Source: Letharia columbiana (taxonomy: Eukaryota; Ascomycota; Lecanoromycetes; Lecanorales; Parmeliaceae). Taken from it: DNA of 64,000 bases. Location of the stretch: assembly GCF_014066305.1 (NCBI RefSeq), contig NW_023501132.1:1-64000 (forward strand). Direction: 5' to 3'. Shown piece after piece: positions 51,217 through 61,858 of this stretch. Below the pieces are notes generated by a model. That model saw only the letters and a list, made by a program, of their open reading frames with translations. It did no database searches and was not told where the DNA came from. How positions within the stretch are numbered: position 1 is the first letter of the stretch; each line of letters starts with the position of its first letter. A program made the position numbers and the translations under genes.

Positions 51217-52320
51217 CTATATTCCTGAATCTCGGAGATGAAACAGTATGCCCTTCGCATAGTCCAGCGAGCGATCGTCACCGCGGCCGTTCTCAAGATC
51301 GACCTCGTCAAGCATACCAACATCCACGATGTAGCGATTGACTACACCCACTCTCAGAGCTACAGATAGAGCCTCCTTGGTGTCCTCTTTCTTCAAATCC
51401 GGAGACGTATTGTCCCAAAAGGCGTCCCAGAATGCAGCCTCCAACACCTGACCCACGTTCTTGCCGCCGTACTTATCGCCTGCAGGCATATCGTAGGGAG
51501 ACCAGTGACCATCTTCCATGTTGCCGACGAACCATTCGTAGAGCGTGACGATGTTCATTCCCAAAGCCTCGATTTGCGCATCATCGAAATCAATCACACC
51601 CGTGATACCGCCTGTAATGCGGTCGACGAAGATGTTCAAACCGACGAGATCAGTGTGGGTGAGGACTAGAGGGAGGTCTTGAAGCAGGTGGAGCTTTGGC
51701 GTGACGGAGGTGACTTCGGCGTATATATCTGGAGCGATCTCTTTGAGCGACGAGTTCTGTTCGAGTCTCTCGAAGGTGTCGCGAGCGCGTTTCGTTCTGC
51801 TGCTATCTTTGCACTCGATTGGTGGATGAGGAAAGTGAGATGATCTAGCAATAAACTGGGCTAGATCGATGATGGTGTTCAGCTCGCGTTCAAGCGGGAA
51901 GTGGTCTCGAGAAGGCTCCTGCCAGTAGTGTGCTACCCCGGGAACAATGTCGATGGTGTAGACCGGCAGAGTGAAGCCGCGGTGATGAACCACACGGCTG
52001 ACAAGATGACCGTAGATCTCCTTGGCCTCGTCGATGAACTTGGTGCAAAGTTCTTTCAACCGGAACTGGATGATATGGTTGCTTTCCGGGCATGCTAGCG
52101 TGTAGCTGTGGAATCCCTGGTTGTTGACCAGAACAATCTTCTTCCCCTGCATGAGCGTCTGTGCAAACTCGCGACACTCTGAAGCCGAACAAGTTGTTTC
52201 GGCTACTTTCGGGACTCTCAGCTCGAAGAAGTTGTTGATCAGCAGTCGTTCACTCTCATCCCAGCCCTCTGGCAAGTACAAGTTCCGGGTCTGTCTGCAT
52301 TTCTTGAGCCATCTAGCTCC
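51217..52320 (-). CDS. APH-like (aminoglycoside phosphotransferase fold) kinase-family protein
   Basis: The minus-strand frame runs from about 52320 to the stop at 51217. The conserved-looking protein starts around 'NLYLPEGWDESERLLINNFF', but no in-frame ATG precedes it before an upstream stop, so a first exon upstream is missing or the 5' end is lost. Counting from the TTG at 52281, the catalytic loop 'LTHTDLVGLNIFVD' is at about residues 207-220 (H-x-D-x4-N form) and the metal-binding 'GVIDFDDAQ' at 228-236. Both are typical of the APH/choline-kinase superfamily. In fungi such proteins are common and mostly uncharacterised; small-molecule phosphorylation is the family expectation, and antibiotic resistance should not be inferred. 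No frameshifts or RIP stops are seen in the remaining 354 codons. Confidence 0.8.
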   Translation of the reverse strand, partial: GARWLKKCRQTRNLYLPEGWDESERLLINNFFELRVPKVAETTCSASECREFAQTLMQGKKIVLVNNQGFHSYTLACPESNHIIQFRLKELCTKFIDEAKEIYGHLVSRVVHHRGFTLPVYTIDIVPGVAHYWQEPSRDHFPLERELNTIIDLAQFIARSSHFPHPPIECKDSSRTKRARDTFERLEQNSSLKEIAPDIYAEVTSVTPKLHLLQDLPLVLTHTDLVGLNIFVDRITGGITGVIDFDDAQIEALGMNIVTLYEWFVGNMEDGHWSPYDMPAGDKYGGKNVGQVLEAAFWDAFWDNTSPDLKKEDTKEALSVALRVGVVNRYIVDVGMLDEVDLENGRGDDRSLDYAKGILFHLRDSGI

Positions 52321-52525
52321 TTAATGTGTGGTCTGATGAAATTCTATTCGATCAGAAGTAAGCCCTGCGAGTTGGAGATTTGATGAGCAGAGGAGTTCTG
52401 GTGGGTAGGAGGTGTTGATTATTCTATGAAGCAGGAAGGCTGCTGCAGACATATGCTCCCACCAGGCCAAGCCGCTACGCTACATGTGGACTAGCTGTGA
52501 AAGCCTGTAAGGAAGCCACGCCCTA
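52321..52525. other. Upstream flank of the APH-like gene with duplicated segment
   Basis: Ordinary sequence. It contains copy 1 of a 142 bp duplication (52389-52530). A missing first exon of the APH-like gene could lie here, but no clear ATG-donor pair was recognised. Confidence 0.4.
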
Positions 52526-52530
52526 TAACT
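52389..52530 (+). repeat. 142 bp direct duplication, copy 1
   Basis: It matches 59900-60041 over its full length without gaps, starting 'AGAGGAGTTCTGGTGGG' and ending 'CGCCCTATAACT'. The few differences are of C/T and G/A type, mostly at CpA/TpG sites, in both directions. Copy 2 lies beyond the LINE, so the pair was about 0.3 kb apart before the LINE inserted. Confidence 0.9.
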
Positions 52531-52539
52531 ACTCACACA
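52526..52539 (+). repeat. Target-site duplication of the LINE, left copy
   Basis: 'TAACTACTCACACA' here is repeated exactly at 59740-59753, directly after the LINE 3' end. Confidence 0.8.
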
Positions 52540-52749
52540 AGCACATGCTTCCTCCTCGACAAAAACTTTCGCACAACGCTCATGCTATATTATTGAGCTA
52601 TAGAAAGTAGATATATATATTCAAAGCACTTAGTAAGGCTAGTATCTCTTTAATTGACTTTAGAGAATATCTATACTTCTATAATTATATCGAATAAGAT
52701 TAATTAATCTTAATGAGATTATAATAGTTATAATTTTAAGAAGTATATA

Positions 52750-53880
52750 TTTATACTAAAGTTGTTAATAAATACTATATTAAAAATAATAGATAAAGAT
52801 TAAAAACTATTAATAGACGAAGTAGCTATTACTCTTAGAGCGGCGATAGTATTTATAGAAAGAATAAACGATAAATTTAAAATTTAGATAGTCTTAAATA
52901 AAGTATATAAACTAGCTATTAATTTAAGTAATTAAGATAATAATATAAAGAAAAAGATTATATATATTAAGTATTAGATAGTTAGTTTAGAAAGTAATAT
53001 ATCGATAGCTAGCTATATTAGCGTACTAAGCTAATTCTTAATATTCTTCTTTACTATTAAAGAAATTTCTATTATATTATTAATAATATTAAAATAAGAT
53101 TAAGTATTATATAATAAGCTAAATAAGATTATTATAAAGTTATAAGATAAGATAATAAGTAAAGTATTAAAGAGAAAGATATCGAGCGAGATAATTACGA
53201 TAATTAATAAATATATAAAAAATATAGATATTATAAGAAAATCTATTAGAATAACTAGAAGGCTAGCGAGTAGCGATATATATATTATAGTTATAAATAA
53301 GAAGAAGACGAATAAACTAAGAAAAAGTAAGAATTAAACTTTAAAGATAAGTGATAGCGCGAGAGTAATTATTAAAACGTATAGTCTTCTACTCTATAAA
53401 GTGAGAATTAATATATTTAATATTAAAGATATAATTATAGTAATTAAAAGAATTTAGAATAAGAATATTAATACGCTAAGTCTTAATATAGTATAACTAG
53501 ACTAATTCGACGCGAATAAAGAAAGTTATAATAAGAGTTTATTAATTATCGAATTAGTATCTCTAGAGAAAGAAAATAGAGTATTAAAAGAAGGTCTAGT
53601 TATCGATTCGAAATTATATAATTATTACGTCTATAATAAGTAGTATAGATTAAAGTAATACTTTATATACTAAAAATATAATTATCTATCGACTATATAC
53701 TCTAAAAAGAATTACTTAGTATATGAGAAATACTTAGAAAAGTATTATTATAAAGATTATATAGTCGATACTTATAAATATTCGATTTATAAGGAACTAT
53801 ATAAGACTTAAAATAAGATATATATAGTAAAGAAGAGGAAGATAGCGAGAATAAGAATGACGAGATAATAAATTTCTTTA
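52750..53880 (+). pseudogene. LINE ORF1 (gag-like, zinc knuckles)
   Basis: The first part reads as a charged, Lys/Glu/Gln-rich protein. The C-terminal part has Tyr at regular zinc-ligand positions. The best knuckle is at 53659-53700, reading 'YFIY*KYNYLSTIY', i.e. CX2CX4HX4C once TAY is taken back to TGY or CAY. Further possible ligands flank it on both sides. Such proteins bind the LINE RNA. Confidence 0.75.
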
Positions 53881-53892
53881 TAATTTATAATC

Positions 53893-54458
53893 ATCTATAA
53901 ATCTGAAAAGTTTCTACAAAATTTGAAATTGCTAATCGCGCGTTTATCGCGGAAATTACAAAATTCGTCGAATTAGTAAATCTAATTAGAATTCGTCTAA
54001 ATTTCGCCGGTTTAGTAACTATTCTAATCTTTTCTATTAATTCTATCAATTTAGTAGTAATACGTAAAAAAAAGAAAAGTTCTAATAATTAACGTTATAA
54101 CGATAAGGTTCTATAACGATAAATATTAACGTTAACTTAAATTTAGCTACGAAATTAGATAATTTAATAAAATTAATCGCGTAAGTAATACTCTAATATA
54201 GCGTATAATAATACGTATATTAATAGTGATATATATTAATATTATATATATATAGAATAGTACTTAGAATATATTAAAGTATATTACGTAAAATTTTTAA
54301 AGTTATTAAAAATTTTTTAAAGTTACTAAACTAATAGAACTAGCGAAAAGAATTAGATATAGATAAAGTTTATTTAATAGACTAAATCGTGCTAAATCGT
54401 GCTTATAATACGAACCCGACGAAAATTATATGAAAATTTACTTTTTAAATTTATAGAT
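53893..54458 (-). mobile_element. M2: 566 bp TIR element (MITE-like) between LINE ORF1 and ORF2
   Basis: It begins 'ATCTATAAATCTGAAAAG' followed by 'TTGAAATTGCTAATCGCGCG', and ends in the 'GCACGATTT...TCCG' type end read in reverse. It is thus inverted relative to M1 and M3. It keeps CGCG and a few CA/TG sites better than the LINE around it. No coding capacity is seen. Confidence 0.85.
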
Positions 54459-54969
54459 AATAATAAAGAAGATATTAGCTAGCTATTAAATAAGCGATTA
54501 ATTAAATAATTACTTTTAGAATACGTTTAATCGTAAGCGAAATAAGAAATTTTTCTTAAGACTAATATTTACGCGCGATAAGCTAGTAGATAGAGATAGA
54601 ATAGTTAATAGAGAAGAAATTAGAGCGTTAAATCTTAAAAGAATTATTATATTAAATCTCTAGCCGAGTAAAAGAAGATATATTTCTATATTATTAATAA
54701 GAGTCTCGTCTAGAAATAGATTACTCTCTAAAGTAATAGATGAAGTTAAATAATATAAGAACGATATAGCGATAAGAGAAATTAATAATCTCGAGAACGA
54801 TAGATAGTCTCTAAGTTAAAAGAGTGATAATAAGAGAATTACGATTCTCATTAATAGAAATAAAAAGAGATATATTTAATCTATCGACGATTAAGAAAAG
54901 AAAAATATTTAGAAAGAAGATATAGATTTTATAAACTAGGCGGAGCGAGTAAGTAATATTAATAATAAT

Positions 54970-55313
54970 ATTAAGAAATAATAGTATATCTTAGTTAGCT
55001 ATTAATACTATAATATAATATAAGAAAATTTAAAATAGTTATAATAGAACTCTTCGATAATAAAAAGATTTATAATATCGATATAGTAGTAATTTAGAAG
55101 CTCTAAAGAAATATTAATTTAAATATATTATATTATTCTCTAAAGAATAGATTTAACTTAATTTATCTCTATTATAATAACGTATAAATATACTTCTATA
55201 TTAATAAGAGAATATTACTAAAGTAATAATATTTATTATATTATTTATTAAACCTCTATACTTTTAATATTAAGTTCGAAAATAATAGAATTATATATAT
55301 ATATAATATCTAT
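54970..55313 (+). pseudogene. LINE ORF2, endonuclease N-terminal part
   Basis: The plus frame reads the start of an APE-type endonuclease. A segment at about 55000-55310 fits 'QYN-R-S...D..AIQEPW' and a later 'CFY-NKR' region with RIP substitutions, ending in the 'IHNVYN' block just before M3. It is interrupted there and resumes at 55945. Confidence 0.65.
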
Positions 55314-55944
55314 ATCTACAAATCTGAAAAGTTTCTTTCCGTACGATTTCCGCCGGGTCCGCACTATAAGCACGATTTAGTTTATTTAGCAGACTTTACT
55401 TATATCTAATTCTTTTCGTCGATTTAGTAACTATTCTAACTCTTTCCGCTAGTTCTATCAGTTTAGCAACTTTAAAAAAATTTAGTAACTTTAAAAATTT
55501 TGCGTAATATACTCTAATATACTCTACTAGTAAGTATTATTCTATATATATATAATATTAATATATATTATCATTAATATACGTATTATTATACGCTATA
55601 TTAGAGTATTATCTACGTGACTAATTTTATTAAATTATCTAATTTCGTAGTTAAATTTAAATTAGTATTAATACTTATCGCCGTAGAACCTTACTATCAC
55701 AACGTCGATTATTAGAACTTTTCTTTTTTTATACGTATTACTACTAAACTAATAGAACTAGCAAAAAAGATTAGAATAGTTATTGAACCGACGGAATTTT
55801 AACTAATTTTTGAGATAGTTACTAAACCGGCGGAATTTTAGCTAATTTTTAAGATAGTTGCTAAACCGACGAAATTCTTAATTTCAACTCTATTCGCAAG
55901 ATTAGCAATTTAAAATTTAGTAGAAACTTTTTAGATTTATAGAT
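55314..55944 (+). mobile_element. M3: 631 bp TIR element (MITE-like) inside LINE endonuclease
   Basis: It begins 'ATCTACAAATCTGAAAAG' then 'GATTTCCGCCGGGTCCG', and ends 'CTTTTTAGATTTATAGAT'. It is about 65 bp longer than M1 because one end carries three ~40 bp repeats of 'GTTACTAAACCGGCGGAATT'. The LINE reading stops at '...HNIY' and resumes at 'YNLDN', so the insertion lies within the endonuclease. Flanks are TA-rich, and the exact duplication is not resolvable. Confidence 0.85.
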
Positions 55945-58900
55945 ATATAATCTCGATAACTAATAAATAGACGAACTTAATAAATTATATAAGACGCTTA
56001 CGAAGTTTAAGAATAACGAATAAATTATATTAAGCGATTTTAATCTTTATTATATAATATAGAAAAGATTAAATACTTATATCGATAAGAGAGTAGAAGA
56101 ATTAATATTTATAGCGAAAGAATTCGTTATAGAATAAGTATTACTAATAGAAATAATAATATATAAAAAAAACTATTAAATAATAATAGATCTACTATTT
56201 ACTACTCTAGTATTAATAGTAAATATTATTAATTATAATATTAAAAATAATTTTAAAAGCGAATTTAATTATTTCTTAATTTTTATAAAGCTTAAGCTAA
56301 TCGTAATAGAGTTAGTATTAATAATATATCGAAACTTTAATAAATTAAATATCGAGGTCTTAAGAGAGATACTCGCTAGAGTTATAATATCGAAAGAGTA
56401 TCTAGTTAATCTTTAAGGAAATAGTAAAAATCTTATTAACGATAATATCGATTATTAAGTAGCGACTATTATTAACTCTATTTAAGCGACTATAAAGAAG
56501 TTTATTTCGATTATTAAATTATCGCTATAGTTTAAATCGAAATTTATATTAGAATATAAAGAAGTATAAAGATATTATAAATCGCTAAAAAGAAGTTAAA
56601 GAATAACGCTTTTAAAGAAAATATAAGATAAGTATAAAGTCGTTAAGAACTTTAAAAATAATCTAATTAAGAGAACTACTTAAAAGGCGTTTAGAGAGTT
56701 TATAATAGAGGCGTATAAGTCGTTATAAACGATATAGAAAAAGATTAAGTAGACTAGAAAACAACTTATAATATAAGCGTATCTCTCTTTATTATTTAAT
56801 AAAGATAAATAAGAATATAACGAATTAAGCTTGAAGGTAGATCTTCTTATAAGAACGTTCTTTCTACTATCGATATAGACGAAGTTAGATAATATTAGCA
56901 TTAATACGATATATTTATAAGTCTATTTAATAGATATAATTATTATAAATAAGATAAGAAAGACTATAACGCAAGTACCGTTAAAGAGAGTCTCGAGAGA
57001 AGATACGATTCTTAATCTAATTCTTAAAAAGATCCTAAAGTCGTTACTCTCTTATCTATATAGAATATTTAATATATATATAATAAACGGCTACTATTTA
57101 GAGTACTTTAGAATATTAATAATAATTATTCTTTCGAAGTCGGATAAGAATTATTTAATTTCTAAAGAATATTAGCTAATAGCTCTACTTAATATTATAG
57201 AAAAGATAATAAAGTTTATTCTTGCTAAAAGAATAGTATATCTTATAAAGATATATAGACTTCTATCGACTATATATATGAAAGGTCGTAGATTACGATT
57301 ATATAAATACGATATTTACTATCTTCTAGAAAGAATATATTAGATCTAGAACTCTAATAAAGTAACTATAATGTTACTATTAGACATTTCAGATATATAT
57401 AATAAAGTCTCTTATTCTCAACTACTTTATAATCTTTAAAAGCGAAAAATCGATATAAGAGTAGTTAATTAAGTAGAATTATTCTTATCTAATAGAATAA
57501 TAATATTAAAAATAAGTGAATATTCTATATTAAAGACTCTTATAGTAATCGAAATTTCTTAAGAATTACCGCTATCGCCTATACTTTATCTCTTTTATAA
57601 TTTAAATCTTATTAATAAATATAATAGTCGCGTCGACTTAGGAATAATAGCTACTAACTTTATAAACGATATAGACCTTTTAATAGTAAAAGACTCTATC
57701 GAGGAAAACTATAACGCTCTTTATAAAATCTATAACGAAGTTTATATAAAGTGGGCGTTATAATATAGATTGAAGTTTAATTCTAGTAAATATTAACTAT
57801 TATATCTTAGTAGAAAATAGAGATTTAATTTAGATTATTCTTTATAACTTAATAAGAGATAATATATTAAGATAAGACGCTTTATTCGCTATCTAGAAGT
57901 CGAAATTAACTTTAAACTTCTATAAAGTTACTATAATAAGAAGATTTAGTTTAAGACTATTAAAAGTATCGATATATTAATAAGAATTATTAAATCGATA
58001 TAGAGTAATAATTATAAGAGTATAAGATAGCTCTATTAGGCGGTAATTATTCTATAAATAACGTATTATTACTTAATATAATATTAGTCTAAAGATACTA
58101 TTAACTATAATAAAACTTATCTCTTATTATTATAAAGGATTTAATCTTAGATAAAGAGAAAGATAACTAAAGTATTTAAGACTATATCTATTTTAATACT
58201 CGATATAAAAGTGTATCTTCTATTAGTTAAATAATAGCTAGATAAGATTATCTTAAAAGCTATCTTATAAATCGCTATTAATTTAATATATAATAAGATT
58301 ATTAAGTTATAATTCGAGCGATAAAAGTCTAAAAGAAAATCTAAGAAGAATAGAAAATTAAGTTTATTAAAGCGATATATTAATAGATTCGAAGAACGAT
58401 ATGACGATACTAATAAGATTAAGAAACTACGCTCTTTTAGCGTCGCTTTTAATTAAGAGTCTTCTAAAATAATAATTTATAAGATTAAAAAAGCCGCTAA
58501 AGAACTGGCTAAAAGATCGATTAATAAGAGTTATATAATAATATATATAGATAATAGCGAGATTAATAAAAAGATAAGAGCTTTAGCTATATTATTAGAT
58601 ATTAATTCTACTTTTAATATCTATTTAGACTTAAGCGACTAATATATAATATACTTAACGAAGTTATATAATATTCTTTAAGCTTTAACTATAATAGTTA
58701 TATATTAAATAAGATTATAACTTAATAGAGTTATAGTAAATATAGATAATTAAATATCGATTTAGACTATCGAAGACTTAAATAAGTATTTAGAGTAGAT
58801 TTATATAATATAGATAATATAGATTATTAATTCGCTAAGGTATCTTAGAGTAGTAATAGAATTATACTAGATTTTAATATATATTAATATTAATAGTAAT

Positions 58901-58960
58901 AAATAAGTAAATAGAAAGATGAAGAAGGTTATTAATTAGCGAGAGTAAGTAATTTATAAT
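55945..58960 (+). pseudogene. LINE ORF2, endonuclease C-terminus, reverse transcriptase and RNase H
   Basis: The endonuclease resumes and shows 'LSDFNLYY' (GDFN box) at 56033-56044 and 'TTIDLLFTT'-like sequence near 56180. RT runs from about 56950: 'LLLDISDIYNKVSYSQLLYNL' fits the first catalytic block (DxxxAFDxVxH), 'PLSPILYLFYNLNL' the fingers-palm block, and 'NFINDIDLLIV' at 57659-57691 the second Asp pair (AAC GAT for D-D). RNase H begins at about 58540 ('IYIDNSEINKK', family YxDGSG). Stops are of the Gln/Trp-to-stop type. The protein is inactive. Confidence 0.85.
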
Positions 58961-59739
58961 AAAAGAGTAGAGGTAAATACTAATAAAATAGTTTAATTAT
59001 TAATTATATAGATAAGAATAATATCGATAATTAAGATAGCTATTAGAGATTACGCGATAAAATAATAAACTATTAAATAGACTAATAAAAAGTAAAGTAA
59101 TATTCTTAGAAGAATTTAATTAACACCGTTAAAATAAATATAACTTCTATATTCGAGAGTTAAGCGCGCTAAGACGTCGCTAATAATATAAATAAAAATT
59201 AAGAAAATAGGTCTTAAGGTCTTTCTTTATAATCGATAAATATCGAATATAGAGGATAAAGAATACGAGTGTAAAGCGAAGTAGATAACTCGATATATCT
59301 TTTATAAATATAGATTATTTAGTAAGAAGCGAGGAATATAGTAGATCGAAGAGAGAAGAAAGATAAAAGAGGAGATTATTACTTATAAGAATATATTAAT
59401 AAAATTACGTTACGCCTCTATAGCGGCGAACTTTATAAGAAATATAAGATTTATTAAATAATATTAAGCTTTTAATAAAGATTAATAATAAGAATTTACT
59501 AGAGTAAACGATTAAAAAGAAGAATACGGTTAAAACGGAAGGGCCTTAGCGATATAGAGTATATTCCTTTCTAAGAATTAAGTATAATAAAACGTAGAAC
59601 TATAACGATAACTTATATAGTCTCATTTATTTGAGATTATATAATTAATCGAAAGGATTAGATAGATTACGTAACTCGTATAGTCGGCTACTAGGGTAAG
59701 ACTTTAGGGTAGTATAATGTAATCAATTAATCAAATTAA
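58961..59739 (+). pseudogene. LINE 3' part
   Basis: RIP-degraded sequence after the RNase H reading. A Lys/Arg-rich C-terminal reading continues to about 59540 without a recognised domain. RIP weakens from 59500 and the element ends in 'AATCAATTAATCAAATTAA' just before the right duplication. Confidence 0.5.
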
Positions 59740-60973
59740 TAACTACTCACACACAAACAAGACGGAGCCCCCGCGACCTGAAGCAATGTACTAAGGCTTT
59801 CTGTAAGCACTAGTAGGACTGCTTTCGTAGCATAGCAAGCTAATCAACCCCCATGATAGGCCACTATAACTTCCTCAGCTCGGTTACCAGATTTGAAGAA
59901 GAGGAGTTCTGGTGGGTAGGAGGTGTTGATTATTCTATGAAGCAGGAAGGCTGCTGCAGACATATGCTCCCACTAGGCCAAGCCGCTATGCTACATGTGG
60001 ACTAGCTGTAAAAGCCTGCAAGGAAGCCACGCCCTATAACTGTTGGTGTGATGAGCTGAGGTGATTTTGGTAATTCTTGGCTGCAGGAAAATGATTATAA
60101 ATGAGACATGGATACCTACAGGTGGCGCAGACTACGCTAGACCCGGCGCTCTTCCCCTTCACTAGCAGTAGGAGTGATTCTATGCAGACGGAGAGAAATC
60201 AGCGAATAGCAAAAACCTCAGAAGATTAGGGGCCCCGACGTTTTCCTGTTTCCCCGCTACTTCTAGTAGTTGGGGAAGCAGTCACGGTTGGGAGCCAATG
60301 CTGTGGGGTTATCTGCTGCGGGAAAGTTGTTAGCGCCAGCAAGAGACTTAAAGTTCAACATATCTCAGTATGGGAGTGTTATCTTTTTCGATTTCCTGTT
60401 GAGTGGCGTAGTGAAGGATTAGGTGCATTGCTGCGGTCTGGGTCATCAAACGCCAACGACTAGCTCGCCAATTGATGGCGGGCTCACCTCAAATGAAGTT
60501 ATCCTTGCCGCTCTTCAGAGCGACACTAAAATGCTGGGAACGGGTCTGCCAAGAGGGATGGAGTAAACTGCCGCTTCCTAGTCGCCTCGTATTCATGGCC
60601 GTCAAGTGTCTCATAAGCGACTTCTAGGCAATGTAAGTTTGGGAAAGTTCCTGCCGTGGATACTAGGACACCTACGCTGTTGGTTGAGAAACCTGCTTCT
60701 GAGCAATGAGCTCCACAATAGTATCTTGGACAGGTTACCGAGTCTAACACCGAGGTCCTTAATCATCTGCAAGAGATCAGCCATCGCTTCATGTGGCCCT
60801 AACATGCGTGCACATAAATAGTCTGTAAACTCCCTTTCCTATGAGCATCTTCCCTCCTCAAAATTCCCAAACTTCTTGATTATCCCTTACACACATCAGC
60901 ATCTATCCTTTTCCCCATCATCTTTCTCCCTTTATCTTGAGCTTCGACACCTAAACACGAGTCACTAGTGGAA
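59740..60973. other. Ordinary intergenic sequence
   Basis: It holds the right LINE target-site duplication (59740-59753) and copy 2 of the 142 bp duplication (59900-60041). No supported gene was found. A pyrimidine-rich stretch with many TC and CT runs at 60835-60960 precedes the next gene and is typical of fungal promoters. Confidence 0.5.
59900..60041 (+). repeat. 142 bp direct duplication, copy 2
   Basis: Partner of 52389-52530, same length. It reads CCACTAGG and CTATGCT where copy 1 has CCACCAGG and CTACGCT, while copy 1 has CCTGTAAGG for CCTGCAAGG here, so both copies have taken light C-to-T change. Confidence 0.9.
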
Positions 60974-61666
60974 ATGCTCTCGTCCAACTTCATCTCCCCT
61001 TCCGTCTACGGCGCCCTGCCTGACATCGATGACACTTCCGCCCTCCCTGATGCCACCCTTCAAGCTCTCGGCCATTTGATCGTGGCATTCAATGTTGAGC
61101 AACTTGTTGGCGTAGGTCTCCTTCACAAGCATTTTGAGCTGGCCCAAGATACCATCATGGTACACAATGGACATGTCTGCAAGCCTGAACCCATCCAAAG
61201 TTCCCTCTCCACAACCGGCACTTCGTTCTTTTGGGACGGCAATAACTTTCAAGCCTTTGAATACGGACAAGAAGAGCCCTTGGCTCTCCCCAACGACTTC
61301 CTTAACGCCTTTGCCAATCATCTTGAATGCTATCAACTTTCGAGCAAGGTCGCACTCTCTAAGCTTGACGCCAAACAGGCTGTACGTCATCCCATGTCCT
61401 CTGATGAGGCAGAACTAATTGCGCACAAGTCTGGACCAGGTAAAAGGCTATTGATGGAACACCTAGATTTTGCAACCAAGTCGCATATCGTCGAGGTAGC
61501 CCCTAGCATCCAACCAAGAGAGGCTACCCAGTGGATCTTCGAGGGAGGGTTTCCTGTGGTTACACATGGATGTGCTCGAACGAGCTGTGGTCAGGGTGAT
61601 TATATCCACAAGAAAAAGGTAAATGAGTGTGTCTATAATTATCAACATACGAATGCTGACACTTAA
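60974..61666 (+). CDS. Hypothetical protein, family not recognised
   Basis: An open frame starts at ATG 60974 behind a pyrimidine-rich flank and runs 230 codons unspliced. Composition and the even spread of hydrophobic residues look real ('ATLQALGHLIVAFNVEQLVG' near residue 30; 'HGCARTSCGQGDYIHKKK' near the end, with a Cys/His-rich touch). No signal peptide or membrane helix is seen. A probable 3' intron starts at GTAAAT (61619) with branch GCTGAC and acceptor at 61671 or 61674. Using 61674, the frame continues as 'TTGFSDVDTGKPWLVAFIGV' to a stop at 61792-61794 (254 residues). Using 61671, it stops at once (215 residues). Unspliced, it ends at 61666. I do not recognise the family or know the function. 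Confidence 0.65.
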   Translation: MLSSNFISPSVYGALPDIDDTSALPDATLQALGHLIVAFNVEQLVGVGLLHKHFELAQDTIMVHNGHVCKPEPIQSSLSTTGTSFFWDGNNFQAFEYGQEEPLALPNDFLNAFANHLECYQLSSKVALSKLDAKQAVRHPMSSDEAELIAHKSGPGKRLLMEHLDFATKSHIVEVAPSIQPREATQWIFEGGFPVVTHGCARTSCGQGDYIHKKKVNECVYNYQHTNADT

Positions 61667-61858
61667 TTTAGTAGACCACTGGGTTCTCCGACGTCGACAC
61701 TGGGAAACCTTGGCTGGTTGCTTTCATAGGTGTGCTGGGTCGGAATCTGAGGGTTAGCCAATTAGTAAGGGCTGGGAGGTCACACTTGAGATAATGACGA
61801 GCTATGCTTGCGATGGAAATTTTGTAGCGGATTGCGTACTAGTTTGCCACAAGAGATA

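Larger units (their letters stand above)
52540..59739 (+). mobile_element. Tad1-type LINE (non-LTR retrotransposon), RIP-degraded
   Basis: The 7.2 kb element is bounded by a 14 bp duplication (52526-52539 and 59740-59753). Removing M2 and M3 leaves about 6.0 kb, usual for fungal Tad1-like LINEs. In order on the plus strand come ORF1 with zinc knuckles, an APE-type endonuclease, reverse transcriptase and RNase H. The 3' end is short AATCA/TTAA-rich sequence rather than a long poly-A. All frames are broken, mostly by TAA/TAG at former Gln or Trp codons. Confidence 0.85.
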
